From positions 2,418,001 to 2,482,000 of the forward strand of contig NC_079887.1 in NCBI RefSeq assembly GCF_029227915.1: DNA of 64,000 nt. Direction: 5' to 3'. This stretch comes from Hydractinia symbiolongicarpus. Taxonomy: Eukaryota; Cnidaria; Hydrozoa; Anthoathecata; Hydractiniidae. Position numbers and translations under genes: made by a program. Position 1 is the first letter of the stretch. Each line of letters starts with the position of its first letter. Shown one piece after another: positions 51,501 to 61,820 of the stretch. A model generated the notes under the pieces. That model saw only the letters and a list, made by a program, of their open reading frames with translations, did not search any database and was not told the DNA's origin.

Positions 51501-52924
51501 TGTAGTTCAAAAATATATTTTCATTTTTGATGAGACGCTTATTAAAAGAGGTTTAATCGCCGGCAAACGAAATCCCGCGATTTCCCGTAAATCCCGGGCT
51601 TGGCCCGTGTAGTCGAATGTATACAAAGAAAGTACCCTGTGAGTAAACACATTTCCCGAACGATTTTTTAAATTATTTTTTTACCACTAAAACGCAAGAG
51701 ACTTGTAGTTTTCAGAAATGTTTTCATTTTTGATGAGACGCTTAATGAAAGTGGTTTAATCGCCAGCAAACGAAATCCCGCGTTTTCCCGTAAATCCGGG
51801 GCTTGGCCGTATAGTCGAATGTATACAAAGAAAGTACCCAGTGAGTAAACTCATTTCCCGAACAATTTTTTATTTTTTTTTTACCACTAAAACGCAGGAG
51901 ACTTGTAGTTTTCAAAAATGTTTTCATTTTTGATGAGACGGTTAATGAAAGAAGTTTAATCGCCGGCAAACGAAAACCCGCGATTTCCCGTAAATCCCGG
52001 GCTTGGCCCATATAGTCGAATGTATACAAAGAAAGTACCCTGTGAGTAAACTCATTTCCCGAACGATTTTTTAAATTTTTTTTTCACCACTAAAACGAAT
52101 GAGACTTGTAGTTTTCAAAAATGTTTTCATTTTTGATGAGACCCTTATTAAAAGAGTTTTAATCGCCGGCAAACGAAATACCGCGATTTCCCGTAAATCC
52201 CTGGCTTGGCCCGTATAGTCGAATGTATACAAAGAAAGTACCCTGTGAGTAAACTCATTTCCAAAACGATCTTTTAAATTATATTTTCACCAATAAAACG
52301 CATGAGACTTGTAGTTTTTAAAAATGTTTTCATTTTTGATGAGACGCTGAATAAAAGAAGTTTAATCGCCGGCAAACGAAAACCCGCCATTTCCCGTAAA
52401 CCCCGGACTCGGCCCGTATAGTCAAAAGTATACAAAGAAATTACCCAGGGAGTAAACTCATTTTCCGAACGATTTTTTAAATTATTTCTTCACCACTACA
52501 ACGCATGAGACTTGTAGTTTTTAAAAATGTTTTCATTTTTGATGAGACGCTGAATAAAAGAAGTTTAATCGCCGGCAAACGAAAACCCGCCATTTCCCGT
52601 AAACCCCGGACTCGGCCCGTATAGTCAGAAGTATACAAAGAAAGTACCCAGGGAGTAAACTCATTTTCCGAACGATTTTTTAAATTTTTTTTCACAACTA
52701 AAACGCATGAGACTTGTAGTTTTCAAAAATGTTTTCATTTTTGATGAGACGCTTAATGAAAGAGGTTTAATCGCCGGTAAACGAAATCCCGCGTTTTCCC
52801 GTAAATCCGGGGCTTGGCCCGTATAGTCGAATGTATACAAAGAAAGTACCCAGGCAGTAAACTCATTTCCCGAACGATTTTTTAAATTATCTTTTCACCA
52901 ATAAAACGCATGAGACTTGTAGTT
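48561..52924 (+). repeat. ~4.4 kb higher-order block, copy 2 (with gain and loss)
   Basis: Relative to copy 1 it has gained a 1,012-bp tandem 5-mer and lost three monomers (609 bp) near 51.06 kb, where CAAAAGGATTTTTTAAATT of one monomer continues as a different A unit. The arithmetic closes: 3,960 + 1,012 - 609 = 4,363. A shorter third copy of its right part is at about 53,767-54,705 (offset 1,826). Confidence 0.87.
49000..51023 (+). repeat. Tandem 5-mer duplication (2 x 1,012 bp)
   Basis: CGATTTATTAAATT, CGAAAGGGACTTG, CGCAGGAGAC, GGCAAACAAAAACCCG and TTAAGAGAGG (49,922 and 50,934) recur at 1,012 bp. It is nested inside the second 4-kb block and absent from the first, so it is younger than that block's duplication. 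Confidence 0.9.
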
Positions 52925-53766
52925 TTTAAAAATGTTTTCATTTTTGATGAGACGCTGAATAAAAGAAGTTTAATCGCCGGCAAACGAAAACCCGCCATTT
53001 CCCGTAAACCCCGGACTCGGCCCGTATAGTCAAAAGTATACAAAGAAAGTACCCTGTGAGTAAACACATTTCCCGAACGATTTTTTAAATTATTTTTTTA
53101 CCACTAAAACGCATGAGACTTGTAGTTTTCAGAAATGTTTTCATTTTTGATGAGACGCTTAATGAAAGTGGTTTAATCGCCAGCAAACGAAAACACGCGA
53201 TTTCCCGTAAATCCCGGGCTTGGCCTGTATCGTCGAATGTATACAAAGAAAGTACCCTGTGAGTAAACTCATTTCCAAAAGGATTTTTTAAATTATCTTT
53301 TCACCACTAAAACGCATGAGACTTGTAGTTTTTAAAAATGTTTTCATTTTTGATGAGACGCTGAATAAAAGAAGTTTAATCGACGGCAAACGAAAACCCG
53401 CCATTTCCAGTAAACCCCGGACTCGACCCGTATAGTCAAAAGTATACAAAGAAAGTACCCAGGGAGTAAACCCATTTCCCGAACGATTTTTTATATTATT
53501 TTCTTTACCACTAAACGCATGAGACTTGTAGTTTTCAAAAATATTTTCATATTTGATGAGACCCTTATTAAAAGAGGTTTAATCGCCGGCAAACGAAATC
53601 CCGCGATTTCCCGTAAATCCCTGGCTTGGCCCGTATAGTCGAATGTATACAAAGAAAGTACCCTGTGAGTAAACTCATTTCCAAAACGATTTTTTAAATT
53701 ATCTTTTCACAAATAAAACGCATGAGACTTGTAGTTTTTAAAAATGTTTTCATTTTTGATGAGACG
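52910..53766 (+). repeat. 0.86 kb unit, copy 1 (partner 55,345-56,201)
   Basis: It matches the partner at an offset of 2,435 (12 monomers). Shared markers are AAAACACGCG (53,190 and 55,625), CCTGTATCGTCG, AATCGACGGC, TTTCCAGTAAAC, ACCACTAAACGC (53,508 and 55,943), AATATTTTCATATTTG, GACCCTTATT and CACAAATAAAACG. The G - A - TATATT-type order inside is the three-monomer unit also found in the inverted arm. Confidence 0.87.
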
Positions 53767-54705
53767 GTTAATGAAAGAAGTTTAATCGCCGGCAAACGAA
53801 AACCCGCGATTTCCCGTAAATCCCGGGCTTGGCCCGTATAGTCGAATGTATACAAAGAAAGTACCCTGTGAGTAAACTCATTTCCCGAACGATTTTTTAA
53901 ATTTTTTTTTCACCACTAAAACGAATGAGACTTGTAGTTTTCAAAAATGTTTTCATTTTTGATGAGACGCTTATTAAAAGAGTTTTAATCGCCGGCAAAC
54001 GAAATACCGCGATTTCCCGTAAATCCCTGGCTTGGCCCGTATAGTCGAATGTATACAAAGAAAGTACCCTGTGAGTAAACTCATTTCCAAAACGATCTTT
54101 TAAATTATATTTTCACCAATAAAACGCATGAGACTTGTAGTTTTTAAAAATGTTTTCATTTTTGATGAGACGCTGAATAAAAGAAGTTTAATCGCCGGCA
54201 AACGAAAACCCGCCATTTCCCGTAAACCCCGGACTCGGCCCGTATAGTCAAAAGTATACAAAGAAATTACCCAGGGAGTAAACTCATTTTCCGAACGATT
54301 TTTTAAATTATTTCTTCACCACTACAATGCATGAGACTTGTAGTTTTTAAAAATGTTTTCATTTTTGATGAGACGCTGAATAAAAGAAGTTTAATCGCCG
54401 GCAAACGAAAACCCGCCATTTCCCGTAAACCCCGGACTCGGCCCGTATAGTCAGAAGTATACAAAGAAAGTACCCAGGGAGTAAACTCATTTTCCGAACG
54501 ATTTTTTAAATTTTTTTTCACAACTAAAACGCATGAGACTTGTAGTTTTCAAAAATGTTTTCATTTTTGATGAGACGCTTAATGAAAGAGGTTTAATCGC
54601 CGGTAAACGAAATCCCGCGTTTTCCCGTAAATCCAGGGCTTGGCCCGTATAGTCGAATGTATACAAAGGAAGTACCCAGGCAGTAAACTCATTTCCCGAA
54701 CGATT
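53767..54705 (+). repeat. Third partial copy of the 44-53 kb block
   Basis: GGTTAATGAAAGAAG at 53,766 corresponds to 51,940 (offset 1,826), and the order C, B (AAGAGTTTTAATC), A, A, D follows as in 51.9-52.9 kb. It ends near 54,705, where TTTTTTATATTTTTTTTC replaces the partner's ending. Confidence 0.82.
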
Positions 54706-55344
54706 TTTTATATTTTTTTTTCACCACTAAAACGAATGAGACTTGTAGTTTTCAAAAATGTTTTCATTTTTGATGAGACGCTTATTAAAAGAGGTTTAAT
54801 CGCCGGCAAACGAAATCCCGCGATTTCCCGTAAATCCCTGGCTTGGCCCGTATAGTCGAATGTATACAAAGAAAGTACCTTGTGAGTAAACTCATTTCCA
54901 AAACGATTTTTTAAATTATCTTTTCACCAATAAAACGCATGAGACTTGTAGTTTTTGAAAATGTTTTCATTTTTGATGAGACGCTGAATAAAAGAAGTTT
55001 AATCGCCGGCAAACGAAAACCCGCCATTTCCCGTAAACCCCGAACTCGGCCCGTATAGTCAAAAGTATACAAGGAAATTACCCAGGGAGTAAACTCATTT
55101 TCCGAACGATTTTTTAAATTATTTCTTCACCACTACAATGCATGAGACTTGTAGTTTTTAAAAATGTTGTCATTTTTGATGAGACGCTGAATAAAAGAAG
55201 TTTAATCGCCGGCAAACGAAAACCCGCCATTTCCCGTAAACCCCGGACTCGGCCCGTATAGTCAAAAGTATACAAAGAAATTACCCAGGGAGTAAACTCA
55301 TTTTCCGAACGATTTTTTAAATTATTTCTTCACCACTACAACGC
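54706..55344 (+). repeat. Array segment of B and A monomers
   Basis: Three monomers connect two duplicated blocks. Two consecutive A units share CACTACAATGC or CACTACAACGC with TTATTTCTTC, so they look like a local duplication. Nothing besides satellite is present. Confidence 0.75.
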
Positions 55345-56201
55345 ATGAGACTTGTAGTTTTTAAAAATGTTTTCATTTTTGATGAGACGCTGAATAAAAG
55401 AAGTTTAATCGCCGTCAAACGAAAACCCGCCATTTCCCGTAAACCCCGGACTCGGCCCGTATAGTCAAAAGTATACAAAGAAAGTACCCTGTGAGTAAAC
55501 ACATTTCCCGAACGATTTTTTAAATTATTTTTTTACCACTAAAACGCATGAGACTTGTAGTTTTCAGAAATGTTTTCATTTTTGATGAGACGCTTAATGA
55601 AAGTGGTTTAATCGCCAGCAAACGAAAACACGCGATTTCCCGTAAATCCCGGGCTTGGCCTGTATCGTCGAATGTATACAAAGAAAGTACCCTGTGAGTA
55701 AACTCATTTCCAAAAGGATTTTTTAAATTATCTTTTCACCACTAAAACGCATGAGACTTGTAGTTTTTAAAAATGTTTTCATTTTTGATGAGACGCTGAA
55801 TAAAAGAAGTTTAATCGACGGCAAACGAAAACCCGCCATTTCCAGTAAACCCCGGACTCGACCCGTATAGTCAAAAGTATACAAAGAAAGTACCCAGGGA
55901 GTAAACCCATTTCCCGAACGATTTTTTATATTATTTTCTTTACCACTAAACGCATGAGACTTGTAGTTTTCAAAAATATTTTCATATTTGATGAGACCCT
56001 TATTAAAAGAGGTTTAATCGCCGGCAAACGAAATCCCGCGATTTCCCGTAAATCCCTGGCTTGGCCCGTATAGTCGAATGTATACAAAGAAAGTACCCTG
56101 TGAGTAAACTCATTTCCAAAACGATTTTTTAAATTATCTTTTCACAAATAAAACGCATGAGACTTGTAGTTTTTAAAAATGTTTTCATTTTTGATGAGAC
56201 G
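55345..56201 (+). repeat. 0.86 kb unit, copy 2 (partner 52,910-53,766)
   Basis: Second copy at an offset of 2,435, with the same marker order. It diverges after GATGAGACG near 56,200, where this copy continues with GCTGAATAAAAG and the partner with GGTTAATG. That switch point is again just after a dyad. Confidence 0.87.
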
Positions 56202-56225
56202 CTGAATAAAAGAAGTTTAATTGCC

Positions 56226-57854
56226 GGCAAACGAAATCCCGCGTTTTCCCGTAAATCCGGAACTTGGCCCGTATAGTCGAATGTATACAAAGAAAGTACC
56301 CAGGGAGTAAACTCATTTCCCGAACGATTTTTTAAATTTTTTTTTCACCACTAAAACGAATGAGACTTGTAGTTTAAAAATATGTTTTCATTTTTGATGA
56401 GACGCTTATTAAAAGAGGTTTAATCGCCGGCAAACGAAATCCCGCGATTTCCCGTAAATCCCGGGCTTGGCCCGTGTAGTCGAATGTATACAAAGAAAGT
56501 ACCCTGTGAGTAAACACATTTCCCGAACGATTTTTTAAATTATTTTTTTACCACTAAAACGCATGAGACTTGTAGTTTTCAGAAATGTTTTCATTTTTGA
56601 TGAGACGCTTAATGAAAGTGGTTTAATCGCCAGCAAACGAAAACCCGCGATTTCCCGTAAATCCCGGGCTTGGCCCGTATCGTCGAATGTATACAAAGAA
56701 AGTACCCTGTGAGTAAACTCATTTCCAAAAGGATTTTTTAAATTATCTTTTCACCACTAAAACGCATGAGACTGGTAGTTTTTAAAAATGTTTTCATTTT
56801 TGATGAGACGCTGAATAAAAGAAGTTTAATCGCCGGCAAACGAAAACCCGCCATTTCCCGTAAACCCCGGACTCGGCCCGTATAGTCAAAAGTATACAAA
56901 GAAATTACCCAGGGAGTAAACTCATTTTCCGAACGATTTTTTAAATTATTTCTTCACCACTACAACGCATGAGACTTGTAGTTTTTAAAAATGTTTTCAT
57001 TTTTGATGAGACGCTGAATAAAAGAAGTTTAATCGCCGGCAAACGAAAACCCGCCATTTCCCGTAAACCCCGGACTCGGCCCGTATAGTCAAAAGTATAC
57101 AAAGAAAGTACCCAGGGAGTAAACTCATTTTCCGAACGATTTTTTAATTTTTTTTTCACAACTAAAACGCATGAGACTTGTAGTTTTCAAAAATGTTTTC
57201 ATTTTTGAAGAGACGCTTAATGAAAGAGGTTTAATGGCCGGCAAACGAAATCCCGCGTTTTCCCGTAAATCCGGGGCTTGGCCCGTATAGTCGAATGTAT
57301 ACAAAGAAAGTACCCAGGGAGTAAATTCATTTCCCGAACGATTTTTTAAATTTTTTTTTCACCACTAAAACGAATGAGACTTGTAGTTTAAAAATATGTT
57401 TTCATTTTTGATGAGACGCTTATTAAAAGAGGTTTAATCGCCGGCAAACGAAATCCCGCGATTTCCCGTAAATCCCGGGCTTGGCCCGTGTAGTCGAATG
57501 TATACAAAGAAAGTACCCTGTGAGTAAACACATTTCCCGAACGATTTTTTAAATTATTTTTTTACCACTAAAACGCATGAGACTTGTAGTTTTCAGAAAT
57601 GTCTTCATTTTTGATGAGACGCTTAATGAAAGTGGTTTATTCGCCAGCAAACGAAAACCCGCGATTTCCCGTAAATCCCGGGCTTGGCCCGTATCGTCGA
57701 ATGTATACAAAGAAAGTACCCTGTGAGTAAACTCATTTCCAAAAGGATTTTTTAAATTATCTTTTCACCACTAAAACGCATGAGACTGGTAGTTTTTAAA
57801 AATGTTTTCATTTTTGATGAGACGCTGAATAAAAGAAGTTTAATCGACGGCAAA
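56226..57854 (+). repeat. 5-mer-spaced duplication (period 1,014 bp)
   Basis: 56,226-56,840 and 57,240-57,854 match at 1,014 bp. Shared markers are AGTTTAAAAATATG (56,371 and 57,385), CCGTATCGTCG and the rare GAGACTGGTAG (56,771 and 57,785). Between them lie two A monomers. Confidence 0.85.
57500..57702 (+). repeat. Type G monomer (representative)
   Basis: A 203-bp unit marked by GTAAACACATTTCCCG, a T-tract ending TTTACCACT, TTTTCAGAAATG on the left arm of the dyad, GCTTAATGAAAGTGG, and CGCCAGCAAACG. The CAGAAATG change breaks one pair of the dyad stem. This copy also has GTCTTCATT on the right arm. The class recurs at 3.7, 9.6 and 11.6 kb and often at 38-58 kb. It is the middle member of the inverted arm's three-monomer unit. 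Confidence 0.87.
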
Positions 57855-58519
57855 CGAAAACCCGCCATTTCCCGTAAACCCCGGACTCGACCCGTATAGT
57901 CAAGAGTATACAAAGAAAGTACCCAGGGAGTAAACTCATTTCCCGAACGATTTTTTATATTATTTTCTTTACCACTAAACGCATGAGACTTGTAGTTTTC
58001 AAAAATATTTTCATATTTGATGGGACGCTGAATAAAAGAAGTTTAATCGCCGGCAAACGAAAATCCGCGATTTCCCGTAAATCCCGGACTCGGCCCGTAT
58101 AGTCAAAAGTATACAAAGAAAGTACCCAGGGAGTAAACTCATTTCCCGAACGATTTTTTAAATTATTTTTTCACCACTAAAACGCATGAGACTTGCAGTT
58201 TTCAAAAATGTTTTCATTTTTGATGAGACGCTTAATGAAAGAGGTTTAATCGCCGGCAAACGAAATCCCGCGTTTTCCCGAAAATCCGGGGCTTGGCCCG
58301 TAAAGTCGAATGTATACAAAGAAAGTACCCAGGGAGTAAACTCATTTCCCGAACGATTTTTTAAATTTTTCTTTCACCACTAAAACGCATGAGACTTGTA
58401 GTTTTCAAAAATGTTTTCATTTTTGATGAAACGCTGAATGAAAGAAGTTTAATCGCCGGCAAACGAAAACCCGCTATTTCCCGTAAATCCCGGCTTGGCC
58501 CGTATAGTCAAAATTATAC
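57855..58519 (+). repeat. Last forward monomers before the inversion
   Basis: The TATATTATTTTCTTTACCACTAAACGC monomer is followed by GATGGGACGCTG (58,021, as at 40,182 and 41.8 kb), a D-like unit with CCCGAAAATCC, and a final unit with GATGAAACGCTGAATG and CCCGCTATTTCCCG. The final unit has CAAAATTATAC where GTATAC is expected, and the inverted side carries the same TTATAC change. Confidence 0.8.
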
Positions 58520-58559
58520 AAAGAAAGTACCCAGGGAGTAAACTCAGGGTACTTTCTTT
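58520..58559. other. Inversion junction between the two array arms
   Basis: The forward arm ends inside a monomer at GGGAGTAAACTCA (to 58,546) and is followed directly by GGGTACTTTCTTT of the inverted arm. AAAGAAAGTACCC (58,520-58,532) and GGGTACTTTCTTT (58,547-58,559) are exact inverted repeats around a 14-nt spacer. Complementarity continues outward with a few mismatches because both arms are the same satellite in nearly the same phase. The CA at 58,545-58,546 could belong to either side (CTCATTT on the left, ACTCACAGGG on the right), so the join has about 2 bp of microhomology. There is no inserted sequence or mobile element at the switch. Confidence 0.93.
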
Positions 58560-59649
58560 GTATAAATTCGACTATACGGGCCAAGCCCGGGATTTACGGG
58601 AAATCGCGGGTTTTCGTTTGCCGGCGATTAAACCACTTTCATTAAGCGTCTCATCAAAAATGAAAACATTTCTGAAAACTACAAGTCTCATGCGTTTTAG
58701 TGGTGAAAAAATAATTTAAAAATTCGTTGGGAAAATGAGTTTACTCACTTGGTACTTTCCTTGTATACTTTTGACTATACGGGCCGAGTCCGGGATTTAC
58801 GGGAAATCGCGGGTTTTCGTTTGCCGGCGATTAAACTTCTTTTATTCAACGTCTCATCAAAAATGAAAACATTTTTAAAAACTACAAGTCTCATGGGCTT
58901 TAGTGGTGAAATAATAATTTAAAAAATCGTTTGGGAAATGAGTTTACTCCCTCGGTACTTTCTTTGTATACTTTTGACTATACGGGCCGAGTCCGGGATT
59001 TACGGGAAATCGCAGGTTTTCGTTTGCCGGCGATTAAACTCCTTTTATTCAGCGTCTCATCAAAAAGGAAAACATTTTTGAAAACTACAAGTCTCATGCG
59101 TTTTAGTGGTGACAAAATAATTTAAAAAATCGTTCGGGAAATGAGTTTACATCCTGGGTACTCTCTTTGTATACTTTTCACTATACGGGCCGAGTCCGGG
59201 ATTTATGGGAAATCGTAGGTTTTCGTTTGCCGGCGATTAATTTTCTTTTATTCAGCGTCTCATCAAAAATGAAAACATTTTTAAAAACTACAAGTCTCAT
59301 GCGTTTTAGTGGTGAAAAAATAATTTAAGAATTCGTTAGGGAAATGAGTTTACTCACTGGGTACTTTCCTTGTATACTTTTGACTATACGGGCCGAGACC
59401 GGGATTTACGGGAAATTGCGGGTTTTCGTTTGCCGGCGATTAAACTTCTTTCATTCAGCGTCTCATTAAAAATGAAAACATTTGTAAAAACTACAAGTCT
59501 TATGGGCTTTAGTGGTGAAATAATAATTTAAAAAATCGTTTGGGAAATGAGTTTACTCCCTGGGTACTTTCTTTGTATACTTTTGACTATACGGGCCGAG
59601 TCCAGGATTTACGGGAAATCGCAGGTTTCGTTTGCCGGCGATTAAACTT
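58560..59649 (-). repeat. Inverted monomers carrying far-left variants
   Basis: The first inverted unit is G-like (ACCACTTTCATTAAGCG). The next ones carry CATGGGCTTTAGTGGTG with AATAATAATTT and CGTTTGGG (58,892-58,940 and 59,501-59,550). Read on the minus strand this is the AAAGCCCATGAG / CCCAAACG variant of 0.46, 5.3 and 6.3 kb. The unit at 59,499 also shares the rarer CCCATAAGAC form of 7,741. Confidence 0.82.
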
Positions 59650-60555
59650 CTTTTATTCAGCGTCTCATCAAAAGTGAAAACATTTTTAAAAACTACAAGT
59701 CTTATGCGTTTTAGTGGTGAAAAAATAATTTAAAAAATCGTTCTGGAAATGAGTTTACTTCCTTGGTATTTTCTTTGTATACTTTTGACTATACGGGCCG
59801 AGTCCGGGATTTACGGGAAATCGCAGGTTTTCGTTTGCCGGCGATTAAACTGCTTTTATTCAACGTCTCATCAGAAATGAAAACATTTTTGAAAACTACA
59901 AGTCTCATGCGTTTTAGTGGTGAAAAAATAATTTAAAAAATCGTTCGGGAAATGAGTTTACTCCCTGGGTACTTTCTTTGTATACTTTTGACTATACGGG
60001 CCAAGCCGGGATTTACGGGAAATCGCGGGTTTTCGTTTGCCGGCGATTAAACTTCTTTTATTCAGCGTTTCATCAAAAATGAAAACATTTTTAAAAACTA
60101 CAAGTCTTATGCGTTTTAGTGGTGAAAAAATAATTTAAAAAATCGTTCTGGAAATAAGTTTACTCCCTGGGTACTTTCTTTGTATACTTTTTACTATACG
60201 GGCCGAGTCCGGGATTTACGGGAAATCGCAGGTTTTCGTTTGCCGGCGATTAAACTGCTTTTATTCAGCGTCTCATCAAAAATGAAAACATTTTTGAAAA
60301 CTACAAGTCTCATGCGTTTTAGTGGTGAAAAAATAATTTAAAAAATCGTTCGGGAAATGAGTTTACTCCCTGGGTACTTTCTTTGTATACTTTTGACTAT
60401 ACGGGCCAAGCCGGGATTTACGGGAAATCGCGGGTTTTCGTTTGCCGGCGATTAAACTTCTTTTATTCAGCGTTTCATCAAAAATGAAAACATTTTTAAA
60501 AACTACAAATCTTATGCGTTTTAGTGGTGAAAAAATAATTTAAAAAATCGTTCAG
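59650..60555 (-). repeat. 2-mer higher-order repeat in the inverted arm (405 bp)
   Basis: CCAAGCCGGGATTTACGGG (60,001 and 60,406), CAGCGTTTCATC, AAGTCTTATGCG and CGTTCTGG alternate with GATTAAACTGC units at 405 bp, about 2.2 copies. The CAAGCCGGG form is one base shorter than the usual CAAGCCCGGG. Confidence 0.82.
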
Positions 60556-61820
60556 GAAATGAGTTTACTCACAGGGTACTTTCTTTGTATACATTCGACT
60601 ATACGTGCCAAGCCCGGGATTTACGGGAAATCGCGGTTTTCGTTTTCCGGCGATTAAACCTCTTTCATTAAGCGTCTCATCAAAAATGAAAACATTTTTG
60701 GAAACTACAAGTCTCATGCGTTTTAGTGGTGAAAAAATAATTCACAAAATCGTTCGGGAAATGAGTTTACTCCCTGGGTACTTTCTTTGTATACATTCGA
60801 CTATACGGGCCAAGCCCCCGATTTACGGGAAAACGCGGGATTTCGTTTGCCGGCGATTAAACTTCTTTCATTAAGCGTTTCATCAAAAATGATAACATTT
60901 TTAAAAACTACAAGTCTCATGCGTTTTAGTGGTGAAAAAATAATTTAAAAAATCGTTCGGGAAATGAGTTTACTCCCTGGGTACTTTCTTTGTATACTTT
61001 TGACTATACGGGCCGAGTCCGGGATTTACGGGAAATCGCGGATCTTCGTTTGCCGGCGATTAAACTTCTTTTATTCAGCGTCTCATCAAAAATGAAAACA
61101 TTTTTGAAAACTACAAGTCTCATGCGTTTTAGAGGTGAAAAGATAATTTAAAAAATCGTTTGGGAAATGAGTTTACTCCTTGGGTACTTTCTTTGTATAC
61201 TTTTGACTATACGGGCCAAGCCCAAGATTTACGGGAAATCGCGGGTTTTCGTTTGCCGGCGATTAAACTTCTTTTATTCAGCGTCTCATCAAAAGTGAAA
61301 ACATTTTTAAAAACTACAAGTCTTATGCGTTTTAGTGGTGAAAAAATAATTTAAGAAATCGTTCTGGAAATGAGTTTACTCCCTGGGTACTTTCTTTGTA
61401 TACTTTTGACTATACGGGCCGAGTCCGGGATTTACGGGAAATCGCAGGTTTTCGTTTGCCGGCGATTAAACTGCTTTTATTCAGCGTCTCATCAAAAATG
61501 AAAACATTTTTGAAAACTACAAGTCTCATGCGATTTAGTGGTTAAAAAATAATTTAAAAAATCGTTCGGGAAATGAGTTTACTCACAGGGTACTTTCTTT
61601 TTATACATTCGACTATACGGGCCAAGCCCGCGATTAACGGGAAATGGCGGGTTTTCGTTTGCCGGCGATTAAACTTCTTTTATTCAGCGTCTCATCAAAA
61701 ATGAAAATATTTTTGAAAACTACAAGTCGCATGCGTTTAGTGGTAAAAAAATAATATAAAAAATCGTTCGGGAAATGAGTGTACTCCCTGGGTACTTTCT
61801 TTGTATACTTTTGACTATAC
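60556..61820 (-). repeat. Inverted array segment, mixed monomers
   Basis: About six inverted monomers, including two B/D-like units (TCTTTCATTAAGCG, CGGGAAAACGCGGG) and A-like units with GGATCTTCG or CAAGCCCAAG. The last unit carries GATTAACGGGAAATGGCG and GAAAATATTTTTG, which recur at 63,050. No insertion. Confidence 0.78.

Larger units (their letters stand above)
1..58546 (+). repeat. Satellite DNA array, forward arm (~203 bp monomer)
   Basis: The segment is a continuous head-to-tail array of about 288 monomers with no interruption by unique sequence. The period can be read from the recurring GTATAC site, for example 13,333 to 13,536 (203 bp) and 27,096 to 27,299 to 27,502 (203 bp each). 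Long duplications give the same mean: 2,027/10, 1,622/8 and 3,041/15 are all about 202.7. Most length variation comes from the T-tract before CACCACTAAAACGC and from an 11-bp deletion in one subfamily. Monomers differ by linked variants that define subfamilies, and runs of monomers are duplicated as higher-order units. Eukaryotic (peri)centromeric or heterochromatic satellite is the likely identity by analogy; the sequence alone does not prove centromere function. Confidence 0.97.

Noticed and set aside
58000-59100. Perfect mirror-image (large palindrome) around the inversion
   Set aside because: Monomer types on the two sides do not mirror each other beyond the general satellite consensus. 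The near-palindrome at the axis follows from the arms meeting at nearly the same monomer phase.
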